This document shows, one piece after another, positions 42,378 to 52,810 of a stretch of DNA of 64,000 nucleotides; positions within the stretch are counted from its first letter, which is position 1, and the number at the start of each line of letters is the position of its first letter. Location: NCBI GenBank assembly GCA_038380435.1, contig JAWZYU010000025.1:30356707-30420706 (forward strand), read 5' to 3'. The translations under genes and the position numbers were made by a program. This DNA is from Ryuthela nishihirai (taxonomy: Eukaryota; Arthropoda; Arachnida; Araneae; Heptathelidae). The notes beneath the pieces were generated by a model. That model ran no database searches. It worked only from the letters and a program-made list of their open reading frames with translations, and was not told the DNA's origin.

Positions 42378-42677
42378 CGCAAAATTCCCCGCCCTGCCCA
42401 CGGTCAGTAGGGGACACCGATGGGCTTGGAAAGGCCGCCTTCCGTCGGATGGGACGTTAAGCCGTGGCACCGTGTGTGGGAGAGCCATACTCTGTGCACG
42501 TTAAAGAACACATTGGATGGCCTTGACGGGAGGCTACCATCTGTCTCCCAACAGCTATTCCAGTGGGTCCCCTCCCCCAACCTTCTCTGAGCCTTCGGGG
42601 TCCATGTGACCTGGCCATTTAGCCCATGGTGTGCAAAAAAGTGCCGCTCAGAGGTAAAACAACACACAAACACAACA
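42378..42677 (+). mobile_element. 5'-truncated SINE-A with 12-bp duplication
   Basis: Starts at CGCAAAATTCCCCGCC, after the tRNA head, and ends at AAACAACACACAAACACAA. CCGTCTCATATG is exact at 42366-42377 and 42678-42689. This is the third clear case of truncation during integration. Confidence 0.93.
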
Positions 42678-43017
42678 CCGTCTCATATGGTTCATTTATG
42701 ATGGAGCTCCAGCGCGTTTTAGTCTCACTGCTCGAAAACATCTCAATTGCACATAACCTGCCCGTTCGATTGGTAGAGATGGACCAACTGAATGGCCTTC
42801 ACGCTCTCTAGATGAATTCACTGGATTTCGTTTTATGGAGACATTTTATGGTTGATATTAATGCTACCCCTGTTCCTAATGCGCAAGCTCTCCACGAACG
42901 GATCGTGGGTGGTTGTCAAAGAATTCAGAACACTCCGGGACTTTTCGATAGTCGATGAGAAAACGCTGTGAGGCGTAGATTTCTGCTCAGGGAGACCATT
43001 TCGAACACTTGATTTGA

Positions 43018-43239
43018 TGTAGGTTTATATTCACTGTTTCTATAAGCAAACAACAATGTGAAATCGCGTTTTTTCTCGAAAACCCTTTGGGTCTGCTGCA
43101 TGTGAAATCGGAAGATAGGGGTATATGAACACTCTGTGTAAGAATAACAGTTGAAAAATGGAATAACACTTTTAATTGAGATATTGATATACGAATACAA
43201 TTACACGGTAAAGTTTGAAGATCAGTTGAGATAGCCTAA
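43018..43239. other. Unassigned DNA between two transposase remnants
   Basis: Nothing recognised. Minus frames of 60-91 codons here overlap each other and show no domain. Confidence 0.4.
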
Positions 43240-43835
43240 GTGGTTCAATATGGAGTGTGGCATCCTACAGCTAGCCTCACAGCGATGTCTCATGCTGTTG
43301 ATGAAACTGTCCATCAGCGCTGTAGGTAGTAATCTCCGTTGCTCTTCCAAGGCTACAGTTGGCTTTCAGGAGCGGGATTCAGAGGACTAACATCTCCCTA
43401 GAGCATCTCAGGCATGTCATTATATCCATACAGTTAATAGTGCTATTCACCAGGTAGCAATCGACAAGGCGACAATGGTGTGCGAGGGCTTTATCGTTCT
43501 GTAGGAGGAAGATATCACCTTTATGAATATGGTTGCACATATGCATAAAGGTGACATTGCAGGTATGCATTACAGGTGCAAGAGTGACGTAATCTGGTTG
43601 GAGTATATAGAGATATGTACAGCAGCCAAAAGTTATATATCCCAAAACCACCATAGATGCCTTTTTCATGGATATTTGTGGCATGATAGCGTGTTCCTGA
43701 TTACCTCCATATCATTTAATGCCGGTAATCACTGCGGAGGGTCAGGGTCACGCATACCACTGGCCTCCTATCATATAGGCACACACTTCAGAAGACTTTC
43801 TCGTACGGTGGTGATACCGCCGTTTCACTTGTGAC
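43240..43835 (-). pseudogene. Tc1-type transposase remnant
   Basis: The minus strand has an open stretch of 101 codons (43379-43684). Its layout, LGYITFGCCTYLYIL followed about 45 residues later by DIFLLQNDKALAHHCRLV, matches the Tc1 core pattern of a WGAI-type strand and the FQQDNARPHTA segment containing the second catalytic Asp. Downstream on the same strand, about 43340-43260 in another frame, INSMRHRCEA resembles the Tc1 C-terminal SMPRRCEAV region. No N-terminal DNA-binding domain could be traced, and there are several frameshifts. The call rests on motif memory. Confidence 0.5.
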
Positions 43836-43892
43836 CTGACCATTTAGCCCATCACGAGCAGCAAAAGTGCTGCTCAGAAGAAACACAACAAC
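43829..43892 (+). mobile_element. SINE-A 3' fragment
   Basis: TGTGACCTGACCATTTAGCC through GTGCTGCTCAGAAG to AACACAACAAC. Only the tail is present. Confidence 0.75.
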
Positions 43893-44154
43893 AGGAGCAA
43901 CAGACCTCCTTCTTGATGTAGGGAGCATTCAATATTATTCTTTCAAGTGATAAATTAAAAATTCGTTTCTGGATTGGATAGGTATGAGTAACATACTACA
44001 ATTTAAATTTCCGAATTATTCATTAATTTCAATTTCCACCATTAGAGGGTCCAAAATTCAAAATGTGATAGACATCATTCTGTTCACCAGTATTATTATT
44101 CAAGAAAACACTAAATTAGCTTAATTAAGACTATCAGATACTTTGTTTTCGTGG
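43893..44154. other. Unassigned AT-rich DNA
   Basis: Nothing recognised. Confidence 0.4.
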
Positions 44155-44156
44155 TA

Positions 44157-44290
44157 CAGTCGCCCAAAAAAGTATCCGAACACTATGGTTGATTACAGAA
44201 TTCAGAAAAAATATCTGGCAACGATTTTTTTAGAAATTAGCGATCTGGGAACCTTCGTGTCACGTGACACGAAGGTTGCCAGATGGGAGT
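44157..44290 (+). mobile_element. Tc1-type MITE, right end lost
   Basis: Starts at TA with CAGTCGCCCAAAAAAGTATC. It contains a perfect internal palindrome around CTTCGTGTCACGTGACACGA and ends shortly after GGTTGCCAGAT. The right terminal repeat is missing. Confidence 0.85.
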
Positions 44291-44609
44291 TTCGAGCAAT
44301 GCAGGTGTGTATCGTAGGGAAACAGAGGAATAATAATTTTGCCATTTCTTTTGTGTCTTCTCAGACAACCGCTAATCTTAGATCGCGTTTTTCAGTGATT
44401 ATTTATTGTGATAATTTGACATAACCTGGTGAAGTAAATCTGGTATTATTGATTCTTATAAATGATGTTCATGATATAACTGTAATTGAGTTATTAAAAG
44501 GTTAATATATTATTTTCTCTATACACGTATAAGCTTTTTTGTATGCCATAAGCATAGATGATGTACCAAAGAAAGTAGTGCAAACGGAATGTGCAGCGAA
44601 ATAATTTAG
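44291..44609. other. Unassigned DNA
   Basis: Nothing recognised. Confidence 0.45.
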
Positions 44610-44953
44610 GTTGTATTACTTCTTAGAGTACGTCTGTGCACACATTGGGTTAAATGGCCAAGTTACAAGGACCCCAAGAGTACAGAAAAGGTTGCCGAAG
44701 GGATCCACTGGGCAACTCTTCAGAGATAGATAGTTAGTTTTCCGTCAGAGACATCCAGAGTTTTCTTTAACGTACACGGGCTTTGGGACCATGAGTTTAG
44801 CGTCCTGTCCGATGTACAGCGACCTTTCCAAGCCCATCGGTGTTCTCTACTCAACGAGAGCAGGGTAGGGGATTAAAAGAAATAAATCTCAACCTTCACA
44901 GGTGGGACTCGAACCTGGGTACTGCAGATTACGAGCCTTGCACACCACCGGCT
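44610..44953 (-). mobile_element. SINE-A, diverged
   Basis: A minus copy from GTGCACACATTGGGTTAAAT to GGGACTCGAACCTGGGTACT. The head is partly lost. Confidence 0.82.
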
Positions 44954-44994
44954 GGCCAGTGTAGCTCACTAGCCAGCCAGTGGGTTGTTGTCCA

Positions 44995-45118
44995 CGTTGC
45001 AAGGTCTCAGAAAGGCATGGAGGAAGCTATCCACTGGTCAGCTGTTAGGAGACAGATGGTAGCTTTCCATCATGGCAACCAGCGTATTCTTTAACGTGTT
45101 CAAGTTATGGCCTCCTCA
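44995..45118 (-). mobile_element. SINE-A internal fragment
   Basis: GGTCTCAGAAAGG to GTATTCTTTAACGTG, minus orientation, adjacent to the preceding copy. It may be a duplicated piece of that copy. Confidence 0.7.
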
Positions 45119-45327
45119 GACATGTCGCTTGTCAGGCGACCTGACAGCAGTTTTTCGGTGTAATGCGCTTTAAATAAGATCTGTGGGAATCAGCCGAAAA
45201 ATCTGTTAACCTTATTCAAAAACGATATTAATCAGATAGTGGAACATCTATGTCTGTATTGGTCTCGAATCCAAATACCTTTTGGCAATCACCAACCGCC
45301 CTAATCGTTCAACCACTAGTATAAAAG

Positions 45328-45760
45328 GTGCCGGGATCGGCGCAGTTGGTAGAGCTCCAGGCCACCCGACTCCCATTTGTGCGTGTATTGAGATTTATCT
45401 CCGCTAAAACAACATCCTGCCTCGGTGAGAAAGGGAAGATGGGTCTTAGAAAGATCGCCTTTCGTCGGATACTGGAATCAATCGGATGCATATATTTTTG
45501 TCGCAGAAATGATTTTTTTTTAGGTTGGCATGTTTGCTAAGTATTTTAAGTTAAGCAATTGGATTTTCTAAGCATTTTAAGTAAAATATCTGACAAATTT
45601 GGCTGTATTACTGTTACTTTGTGTAGGAGGAGAACTACAACTATGCACGTTAAAAACATACTGGATGACCTTGACGGGAGACTATCATCTGTCTCCTAAC
45701 AGCTGTATAGTGTATCCCCTTTCCCCAACCTTCCCTGACACTTTTAGGGGCCTTGTGACT
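45328..45760 (+). mobile_element. SINE-A with a 150-bp insertion
   Basis: A degenerate head (GCGCAGTTGGTAGAGC) and first half (45328-45489) are separated by about 150 bp of unrelated DNA from the 3' half (45640-45760). The insertion contains TTTTAAGTTAAGCAATTGGA, which recurs at 46678-46698, so it may be another unnamed repeat. Confidence 0.7.
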
Positions 45761-46767
45761 TTCAGAATAAATAATAAAGTAAGAATAATAAAATAAGGCA
45801 ATCCAACTGGATAAAAAAAGTTAAATATGATCTGAAAAACAAATTTGAACAATTTATTTCTTTATTTTCTAAAACTATTTCGAAACGAAAAGATCGTGCG
45901 CTAATGTTTGTTAACAACTTTAATACTCCAGAGTTTTTTCGATTACGTTCTTTTCATTGAAAATTCTGACTCTTAATATGCTAGCTATCACGCTCGAGAG
46001 CTGCTGTCGCTGTTAGCATCATCGTTTTTTTTTTGCACTCCTAAGTTGATGGCTAAGCTTGCTTTCTTAACGCCTTAATAACGACACCATTAAAAGCATT
46101 CAATATCGGTGCGATCATTCGTGAATGAGAATCTAACCATGATTAAGGTACATATCGGGAAAACTCAACAGCATCTGAATGCTCTGACGCTCTTTTCCAT
46201 TAACAATTTCCTCTCTCTCTCCATCACAAAATCGATCCTTCGTCTGAAGACGTTGCTGAAGATGCTGCCATTACCCTCGACGCACACTTCCGTTGCTGAT
46301 TTCAATCTCCTCTTCTTTCAGCGTTAATTTCGACAATGAGAACGGATCTCTTTTTTGTGTGTGTTAACAAGAGGTTTTTTTTTTCTTTTATCCTGTAAAA
46401 AACTGCTGTTTGAAAACTAATCGCAGATATCAACATCTAAATTAATTGCAACCACACATGCAAATGTATAACAAACCAGAGCAGTATCGTGATACTGTTT
46501 GGATTCCATTGGTATTGCAATTAAATGCTTTTTAACATACTTGGTTGCATGTTATGTTTTAAATTTAAGATTATGTACTGTTATTTTTTGACCTTTCATA
46601 GACGGTGGAACATTTGGACTTTTCTAAGTATTTTTGTCGGAGTGGCTTTATTTTGGGTTGACATGTTTGGTTAAGTATTTTAAGTTGAGGTTAAGCAATT
46701 GGCTCCACTAACTATTTTAAATAAAACATCCAACAAATTCGGAGTGTATTACCTGACTTTATTTTTT
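45761..46767. other. Unassigned DNA
   Basis: A 72-codon forward frame at 46109-46327 lies in less AT-rich sequence and has no recognised domain. Near 46670-46740, TTAAGTTGAGGTTAAGCAAT and AAATAAAACATCCAACAAATT repeat the insert at 45540-45600, defining an unnamed repeat of about 70 bp. Confidence 0.35.
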
Positions 46768-46890
46768 CCCAACTGGTAGCGCACTAGGTTCATAATCAGC
46801 AGTCCCCAGATTCGAATTACAATCCGGCCTAGTTTAAGAATTTTCCCCACTAACTCCAATTCTGAGCTCGCTGAGAAAGCGGACACCGTC
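46768..46890 (+). mobile_element. SINE-A head and 5' body, diverged
   Basis: CTGGTAGCGCACTAGGTTC and AGATTCGAATTACAATC are decayed tRNA-head pieces. Confidence 0.6.
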
Positions 46891-47019
46891 CCTTGTGAAA
46901 TTAAGTAATTCCTATTGGCGCCGGGTTTTTAAATTCTCAGAGCGGGGGACTCACATATAATAACAGGATACCGTACATATTTGTTTTGTCAGTTAGATAT
47001 AAAATAGAAATTTTTCAGG

Positions 47020-47150
47020 GAGGGAGCAAGACCCTCAGCTGTCAGTTGGATCTCCTTCAACCTTTTTTGAATCCTTGGGGTTCATTTGACCTGGCTATTT
47101 CACCCATTGTGTGCAAAAAAGTGCCGCTCACAGATAAAGTAACCGAACCT
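47020..47150 (+). mobile_element. SINE-A 3' fragment
   Basis: Recognised by GAATCCTTGGGGTTCATTTG and GTGCCGCTCACAGATAAAG. Probably the remainder of the preceding head fragment. Confidence 0.72.
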
Positions 47151-47224
47151 GATTTATGAACTTTACCTCGTGGAATAACTAATTAATATAATATATAAAT
47201 AACACTATGTGTAACTAATTAACG

Positions 47225-47594
47225 GGGGCGGGGTAGCTCAGTCGGTAGCGCGCCAGGCTTGAGTCCCAGCTGGGTCAGCGTTGAGATTTATCTCCACAAA
47301 ATTCCCCGCCCTGCCCACGGCCCAGTAGGGGACACCGATGGGCTTGGAAAGGCCACCGTCCGTCGGATGGGACGTTAAGCCGTGGCCCCGTGTGCGGGAG
47401 AGACATACCCTGTGCACGTTAAAGAACACGCTGGATGGCCTTGACGGGAGGCTACCTCCCTAATCTATCTCCCAACAGCTGTTCCAGTGGGTCCCTTCCC
47501 CCAACCTTCTCTGAGCCTTTGGGGTCCATGTGACCTGGCCATTTAGCCCATGGTGTGCAAAAAAGTGCCGCTCAGAGGTTAAACAACCCAACCC
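47225..47594 (+). mobile_element. SINE-A lacking the anticodon segment
   Basis: The head reads GGGGTAGCTCAGTCGGTAGC then GCGCCAGGCTTGAGTCCCAG. About 25 bases between the A box and the B box are deleted while the rest is well preserved. Near-exact duplications AACTAATTAACG (47213-47224) and AACTAATAACG (47595-47605) flank it. Confidence 0.88.
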
Positions 47595-47611
47595 AACTAA
47601 TAACGTATCGT

Positions 47612-47654
47612 AACTTAGAGGTAGAATTACTAAAAGTAATTCTACCTCTAAGTT
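47612..47654. repeat. Perfect hairpin, 19-bp arms, 5-base loop
   Basis: AACTTAGAGGTAGAATTAC at 47612-47630 pairs completely with 47636-47654 across TAAAA. It lies directly beside the SINE-A target duplication. Confidence 0.9.
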
Positions 47655-49011
47655 GTAAAATTGTTATCTCGGTTTGATTATTATATTGTTACGACATATG
47701 AACGAGCAACAGTGACTTCATGACTTAACGTGACTTGAACCCTCGTTTGTGCTTTTACGTGAGATTCAATTAGCCAACGAATTGGAACTTAGAACAGTTC
47801 GGAAGAATAAAAAATGGGAGAAATGTAATGTAGTAGTGCGTGGTATTGTGAAAGATGAAGCAGTTTATCTGAGTCAGTGGGCGACAAGTAAAAATAAGAA
47901 GTATTTTTATTATGGTGTGTGCGTGGGTGATTATTTTGTATTGTTGGTAAGATAAACTTAGTGATCTATCACAAGATGAAAGATTGATTACGTCGGAAGG
48001 GGAGAAATTCAAGAGATACGACAGACAGTGAAGAGGTAGTAGTTTAGTAGAACAGACAGATTGGTCCTGTATGCTCTGCAGAAAAAGTGTTATTGACTTA
48101 TGTATAATAGTAGTTAGTTTGTTTATAAGTTATTTTATCCACACCATTGTAATTTGTTTGAAAATACACTATTTGAAACTCACGCTCAGTGCTCATCCAT
48201 TTTTAAATTCGCAACAATATTAAAACTAAAAAAACAGTTATTTAGTTGTAAACAAATAAAAAACTGCATTTACTTTAACTATTTTAAAGCTCCCGGAGCA
48301 CTTTTGAGCATTATTATAAAACTAACACTTTAGAATTCCACCATAATTGTTCTTAATTCATTTGAGGTATATACATTATTTGATTTTTACGAATAGGCTG
48401 TTCTCATAGTTATCTATGATATTTTTAATAGTTTATATTTTAAGTAAACTAATTGTTTAACTTTGTGATAAAATATATTATAATTTAATTATATAACATG
48501 AAAAAATAACTTTTCTGTAACAACGTGTCACAATTCTAGCTATTCTAAAGAGAAATACAGCATTAGACTGTTTGGTTTTTAAACTAATACAAATAAGTCT
48601 TAGGATAGAGAGATGTTTTATTCCTTGCTCAAGTTTTAATCTTTTTTTAAACAACCAATATATATATAGCTGAGAATAGTTAAACCGAATAAATATTTTA
48701 TTGATTCTTCTAACTCTGAAAAATATTAACCCCTACTTCTCTATTGAAGTAATTTGTTAGTAAATATTTTTTCCGATATTGCGTATATACACGGCTGATG
48801 TGAAATAACAGTTTTTTCTTGAATTAATGTAATACGGAACAAAACTCTTGGAATACTGCAACAGTTCAATTGCACAGTTTTTTAAACTGCTTTATAGTTT
48901 TTTTTATCTTTTTAATTGACCAAGAGAGTGTAAAATTCAGTCTGGAGGGCTTTGATAATTTGTTTTGCGACGAATGAAAAGAAATTTCGTGCAAAAATGG
49001 TGTACTTCATA
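47655..49011. other. Unassigned DNA
   Basis: The first 560 bases begin TGTAAAATTG and end CGCAACA, which would suit an LTR of a gypsy-like element. No target duplication or internal region is visible, so I do not call it. A 68-codon frame at 47749-47955 (rich in Lys, Val) is unrecognised. The remaining 750 bases are AT-rich. Confidence 0.25.
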
Positions 49012-49300
49012 AAGGTGGTTTGTTGTATCTCTGAGTGGTATTTTTTTTGCAGACAATGGGCTAAATGGCCAGGTTACAAGGACCCAAAGAGCTCAAAACT
49101 GTTTGTAGAAAGAGAACCCACTGGACAGCTGCAAATAGACAGATAGAAGCCTCTCTTCAATGCCATCGAGCGTGTTCTTTAACGTGTGAAGTGCAAGGCT
49201 ATCCTTTACATGGGGCCACGGCTTAACGTCCCATTCGGGGACCGGCATTCTTTCCAAACCCATTGGTGTTACCTCTCTGATCAACGGCAGATCGGATTTA
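49012..49300 (-). mobile_element. SINE-A, head missing
   Basis: A diverged minus copy from TTGTATCTCTGAGTGG to TGATCAACGGCAGATCGG. Confidence 0.78.
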
Positions 49301-49473
49301 GCGGACAAAATATTAATACACAAACAATGATGGCTTCAACCAGGCGACTTCATATTATGGAATCCTGTTGTTTCATTTAGCTAGTGATCTAAGTAACTAA
49401 TATATGTGAATAAAAAAATACCTATTTTTCCTATATGCTTTTTGAAGAGCATAAAAATATACATATTGGTACT

Positions 49474-49560
49474 TTATTTTACCTCCGAGGGACAGTTTTT
49501 GTTCACAGAATGGGCTAAACGGCCAGCTCACAAAGATTCGGAGAACGTTGGGGAAGAAGA
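49474..49560 (-). mobile_element. SINE-A 3' fragment
   Basis: Only the reversed tail is left, including CACAGAATGGGCTAAACGG. Confidence 0.7.
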
Positions 49561-49689
49561 TGAACGAAGGAACTTCAAGGATATCATGAACTTTCTCGGA
49601 TGCGTGAAAGAACTTTCGAGTTGTGTTGATTAAACACCTTAGCAGGTCACCAGAGCGAACTTTGCTGAATTCATGAATCATGGGTCTGG

Positions 49690-50345
49690 TACTATTCGTT
49701 CAACGCAAATTCGACTAAAGCGAACAATTCTTCCAATAAGACAACTCGTCCAAAAGACAATGGACCCAAAGGGATGATTGGTCCAATGAGAAAATTCGTC
49801 CAAAGAGACGATTCGTCCAATGAGATAATTCGTCCAATGAAACGATTCGTCTAATGAGATAACTCGTCCAAAGGACAATGGGTCCAACAGGAGGATTTGT
49901 CCAATGATGAAACTGATCCGAAAGGGCCATTCGTCCAATGAGACAACCCTTCCAAAGCCTATACATCCAAATCTCACTCGCCAAAAGTGACAATAGCCAA
50001 TGACGATAAAATAATGTTATTTATCATGTGTATTATTGTGAATCAACAATTTCTCTTATTTGTTTTTAGCACGTTTTCTTGAAATGGAAATTGTTTGTTA
50101 TCGCCAGGTCTGCACGTTTGTCTAACTGTTTGTGTATGCAAATATCTCTGGAGCCAATAAATCGATTTCGATGGTTCTTTTTGCGTTGGACTGGGTGAAG
50201 TCCATTGGCATTGAACAAATTGTTTTATTAGACGAATTGCTCCTTCAGACAATGTTTGAAGAGGAAACATCTAATTTGACGAATCGTATCTTTATATGAA
50301 TGGATATTGGGCGAACAATCTATTGGACCAATCGGCATTGGACGA
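49690..50345. mobile_element. Element with inverted 18-bp repeat arrays
   Basis: The left 270 bp hold about 12 units of an 18-bp motif with core ATTCGTCCAATGAGATA. Near the right end (50290-50345) the reverse complement appears as ATTGGACCAATCGG and CATTGGACGATATG. The middle (49990-50280) is unique AT-rich DNA. Arrays in opposite orientation at the two ends suggest a foldback-type element, but exact ends and target duplication were not found. Confidence 0.55.
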
Positions 50346-50610
50346 TATGTTTGGGACCGATGAAGCATTAATGTCTCATTAGAAATCTTAGCAGGATGCA
50401 TGATAAAGATTTAACTCCTTCAAATCTGAATCTTTATTTATAGAACAAAAAAAATGTTTTCATTTAACTATGCTCTGTTTATGACCAAAGGAACAAAAAT
50501 GTACAGAAAAGACTATACATGTAAAAAAATAATGAAAAGGAACATAAAAAAAGAATTATAATTTATATGCACTTTCAAAAGAATGACACTTCTGAAATGA
50601 GTAAAATATA

Positions 50611-50683
50611 CTGCTCACAAAAATTAGGGGATATTTCATCGCTTCATATTCATTTTGAAATATCCCCTAATTTTTGTGAGCAG
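50611..50683. mobile_element. 73-bp hairpin MITE of mariner type
   Basis: CTGCTCACAAAAATTAGGGG and the next 8 bases pair exactly with the right arm, giving 28-bp perfect arms and a loop of about 17 bases. TA lies at both edges. It is essentially two terminal repeats of a Tc1/mariner element with nothing between. Confidence 0.9.
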
Positions 50684-51039
50684 TATAGTTATTGTTGAAT
50701 GCTATGTATAGTTGTCTTCAGGGTTACTATATCTGGTTCCTATTATAACCATAGATGGCACCAAATTCCAGTCCATTCCTGTATACGAAAGACTGCGCTT
50801 TAAAAACATTTCAAGACCACAGACACCTCTTCCTGCGGTTATAAAAAATAATAAAATAATAATGTACATTGTAATGCAAACAGGGTCTGAAGAAGTTAAG
50901 AATATCATAAAAGATCTTTGTGAATAGTACTAGAAGCTTAGTTTTAAATTCATTTTATGCATAATATCGAATTTGTAAGATCTCACAAAAATATACCCTT
51001 TTGTCAGTGGTCCATAATCTAATAAATAAATTGCAATTA
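50684..51039. other. Unassigned DNA
   Basis: A 71-codon forward frame (50712-50927) overlaps a 68-codon reverse frame. The forward peptide is soluble-looking (IIKDLCE end) and unrecognised. Confidence 0.35.
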
Positions 51040-51820
51040 CTTGAGAAGATTTAGATCACGTAATTCGATGTTTGTTTCAGTGCATAAAAGAAAGCTCAAT
51101 GTCGTATTTGAGCAGATTTAGAGCACACACTCCTTCAATGTTTGGGGGCGGGGGTGGCTCAGTCGGTAGCGCGCCAGGCTCGTAATCTGTAGTTCCCAGG
51201 TTCGAGTCCCGCTGGGTCAGCGTTGAGATTTATCTCCACAAAAATTCCCGCCCTGCCCACGGTCAGTAGGGAACACCGATGGGTTTGGAATGGCCGCCGT
51301 CCGTCCGATGGGACGTTAAGCCGTGGCCCCGTGTGTGGGAGAGCCATACCTTGTGCACGTTAAAGAACACGCTGGATAGCCTTGACGGGAGGCTACCATC
51401 TGTCTTCCAACAGCTGTTCCAGTGGGTCACCTCCCCCAACCTTCTCTGAGCCTTCGGGGTCCTTGTGACCTGGCCATTTAGCCCATGGTGTGCAAAAAAG
51501 TGCCGCTCAGAGGTAAAACAACCCAACCTTCAATGTTTTCTTAAGTGCATGAAAGAAAGATTATTGTCGTACTTGAGTCGATTTACAGCACACGCACCTT
51601 CGTTATTTGCTTGAGTGTATGAAAGAAAGATCACTCTCGTACTTGAGAAGTTTTAGAGCACACACTGCTTCGATGTTTTCTTGAGTGCATGAGAGATCAC
51701 TGTCATACTTGAGAAGATTTACATCACACGAACCTTTGTTGTTTGCTTGAGTGCATGAATGGAAGATCACTGTTGAATGTCAGCAGATTTAGAGCAGATA
51801 CGGCACACGTTTTCAATGTT
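51040..51820. repeat. Minisatellite of about 70 bp, interrupted by SINE-A
   Basis: Five to six units share TTGAGTGCATGAAAGAAAGA, then TGTCGTACTTGAG and AGATTTAGAGCACACAC. One unit lies before the SINE (51080-51143), the others after it (51527-51820). Confidence 0.82.
51144..51526 (+). mobile_element. SINE-A, full length with 12-bp duplication
   Basis: CCTTCAATGTTT is exact at 51132-51143 and 51527-51538, and the target lies within the 70-bp minisatellite. Confidence 0.95.
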
Positions 51821-52017
51821 TGCCTGATTATATGAAAGTACGCCTCATAAAAGGACTTTACGGAATGCATGAAACGCTTTGAGGTTACATAAAAAAATTT
51901 TTTTGGAAAACAAACTGTTGTAGACCACATGAAAGAACTTAGTAGACCACGCTAAAAAACCGTACAAATCGTACGAACAAGTTTTGAATATCATAAAAGT
52001 TTTCATTAATTTTGTTT

Positions 52018-52176
52018 TATCTGTGAGGGGAACTTTATTTGCACAGGATGGGCTAAATGGCTAGGTCGCAAGGACCCCAATGGCTCAGAGAAGGTTGAGG
52101 GGGGACCCACTGGAAAGCTGGTAAAAGACAGATGGTAGGCTCCCGTCACGGCCTCCAACGTGTTCTATAACGTGCA
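52018..52176 (-). mobile_element. SINE-A 3' half
   Basis: A minus fragment from GAGGGGAACTTTATTTGCAC to GTTCTATAACGTGC. Confidence 0.8.
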
Positions 52177-52319
52177 AAAATTTTGAGGCTGCATGATAGA
52201 ATGTAATATCGGATGGCATGCTATTGTAGACCACATCAACGAATTTAGTAGACTACGCCAAAGAACTCTATCAATCTCATGAAAGAATTTTTTGGCGCCA
52301 TGAAAGAAATCTGAGGCTG

Positions 52320-52692
52320 GTTGGTTGTTTTACCTCTGAGTGGCACTTTTTTTGCACACCATGGGCTGAATGGCCAGGTCACATGGACCCCGAAGGCTCA
52401 GAGAAGGTTGGGGACCCACTGGAACAGCTGTCGGGAGACAGATGCTAGCCTCCCATCAAGGCCATCCAACGTGTTCTTTAACGTGCACAGAGTGTAGCTC
52501 TCCCACCCACGGGGCCACGGCTTAACGTCCCATCCGACGGACGGCGGCTTTTCAAAGCCCATATGTGTCCCCTACTGACCGTGGGCAGGGAATTTTGCGG
52601 AGATAAATCTAAACGCTGACCCAGATGGGACTCGAACCTGGGATCTACAGATTACGAGCCTGGCGCGCTACCGACTGAGCCACCCCCGCCCC
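52320..52692 (-). mobile_element. SINE-A, full length with 11-bp duplication
   Basis: ATCTGAGGCTG is exact at 52309-52319 and 52693-52703. Head and tail are complete. Confidence 0.95.
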
Positions 52693-52810
52693 ATCTGAGG
52701 CTGCATGAAAGAACTTTGTAGCTACATGAAATAATTTTTTTGCTTCTTGAAAGAACATTGTGGCTGCATGAAAGAACTTTCCGGCTTCAAACCGAACATG
52801 AGTTAGACCT

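Larger units (their letters stand above)
41794..43017 (+). pseudogene. Mariner-type transposase, broken by a SINE and a MITE
   Basis: Translating the plus strand in shifting frames gives a degenerate but continuous match to arthropod mariner-like transposases. Recognisable pieces are the middle domain near 41890-42000 (EQLYLYHVQRGKALSPTDFP) and a catalytic-core piece near 42150-42215 (ILGGIIDDYLIDPFF). After the SINE come a piece at 42780-42840 that corresponds to the family's WPPRSPDL-LDF segment, and the C-terminus GDHFEHLI with stop at 43015-43017. The family normally has about 350 residues. Here stops and frameshifts occur throughout. The third catalytic Asp of the SPDL segment is replaced (RSLDEF is seen). 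A truncated Tc1-type MITE (42269-42334) and a SINE-A (42378-42677) lie within it. Superfamily assignment is from motif memory. Confidence 0.6.
51821..52810. repeat. Degenerate short repeats with two SINE-A insertions
   Basis: Units of roughly 30-35 bp built on CATGAAAGAACTTTG, TTTGTAGCTACATGAA and AGTAGACCACGC words extend on both sides of the SINEs at 52018-52176 and 52320-52692. They may be a decayed extension of the preceding minisatellite. Confidence 0.6.

Noticed and set aside
47655..48216. Solo LTR with TG...CA ends
   Set aside because: No target duplication, no second copy in the window and no polypurine tract or primer site. The end dinucleotides alone are too weak.
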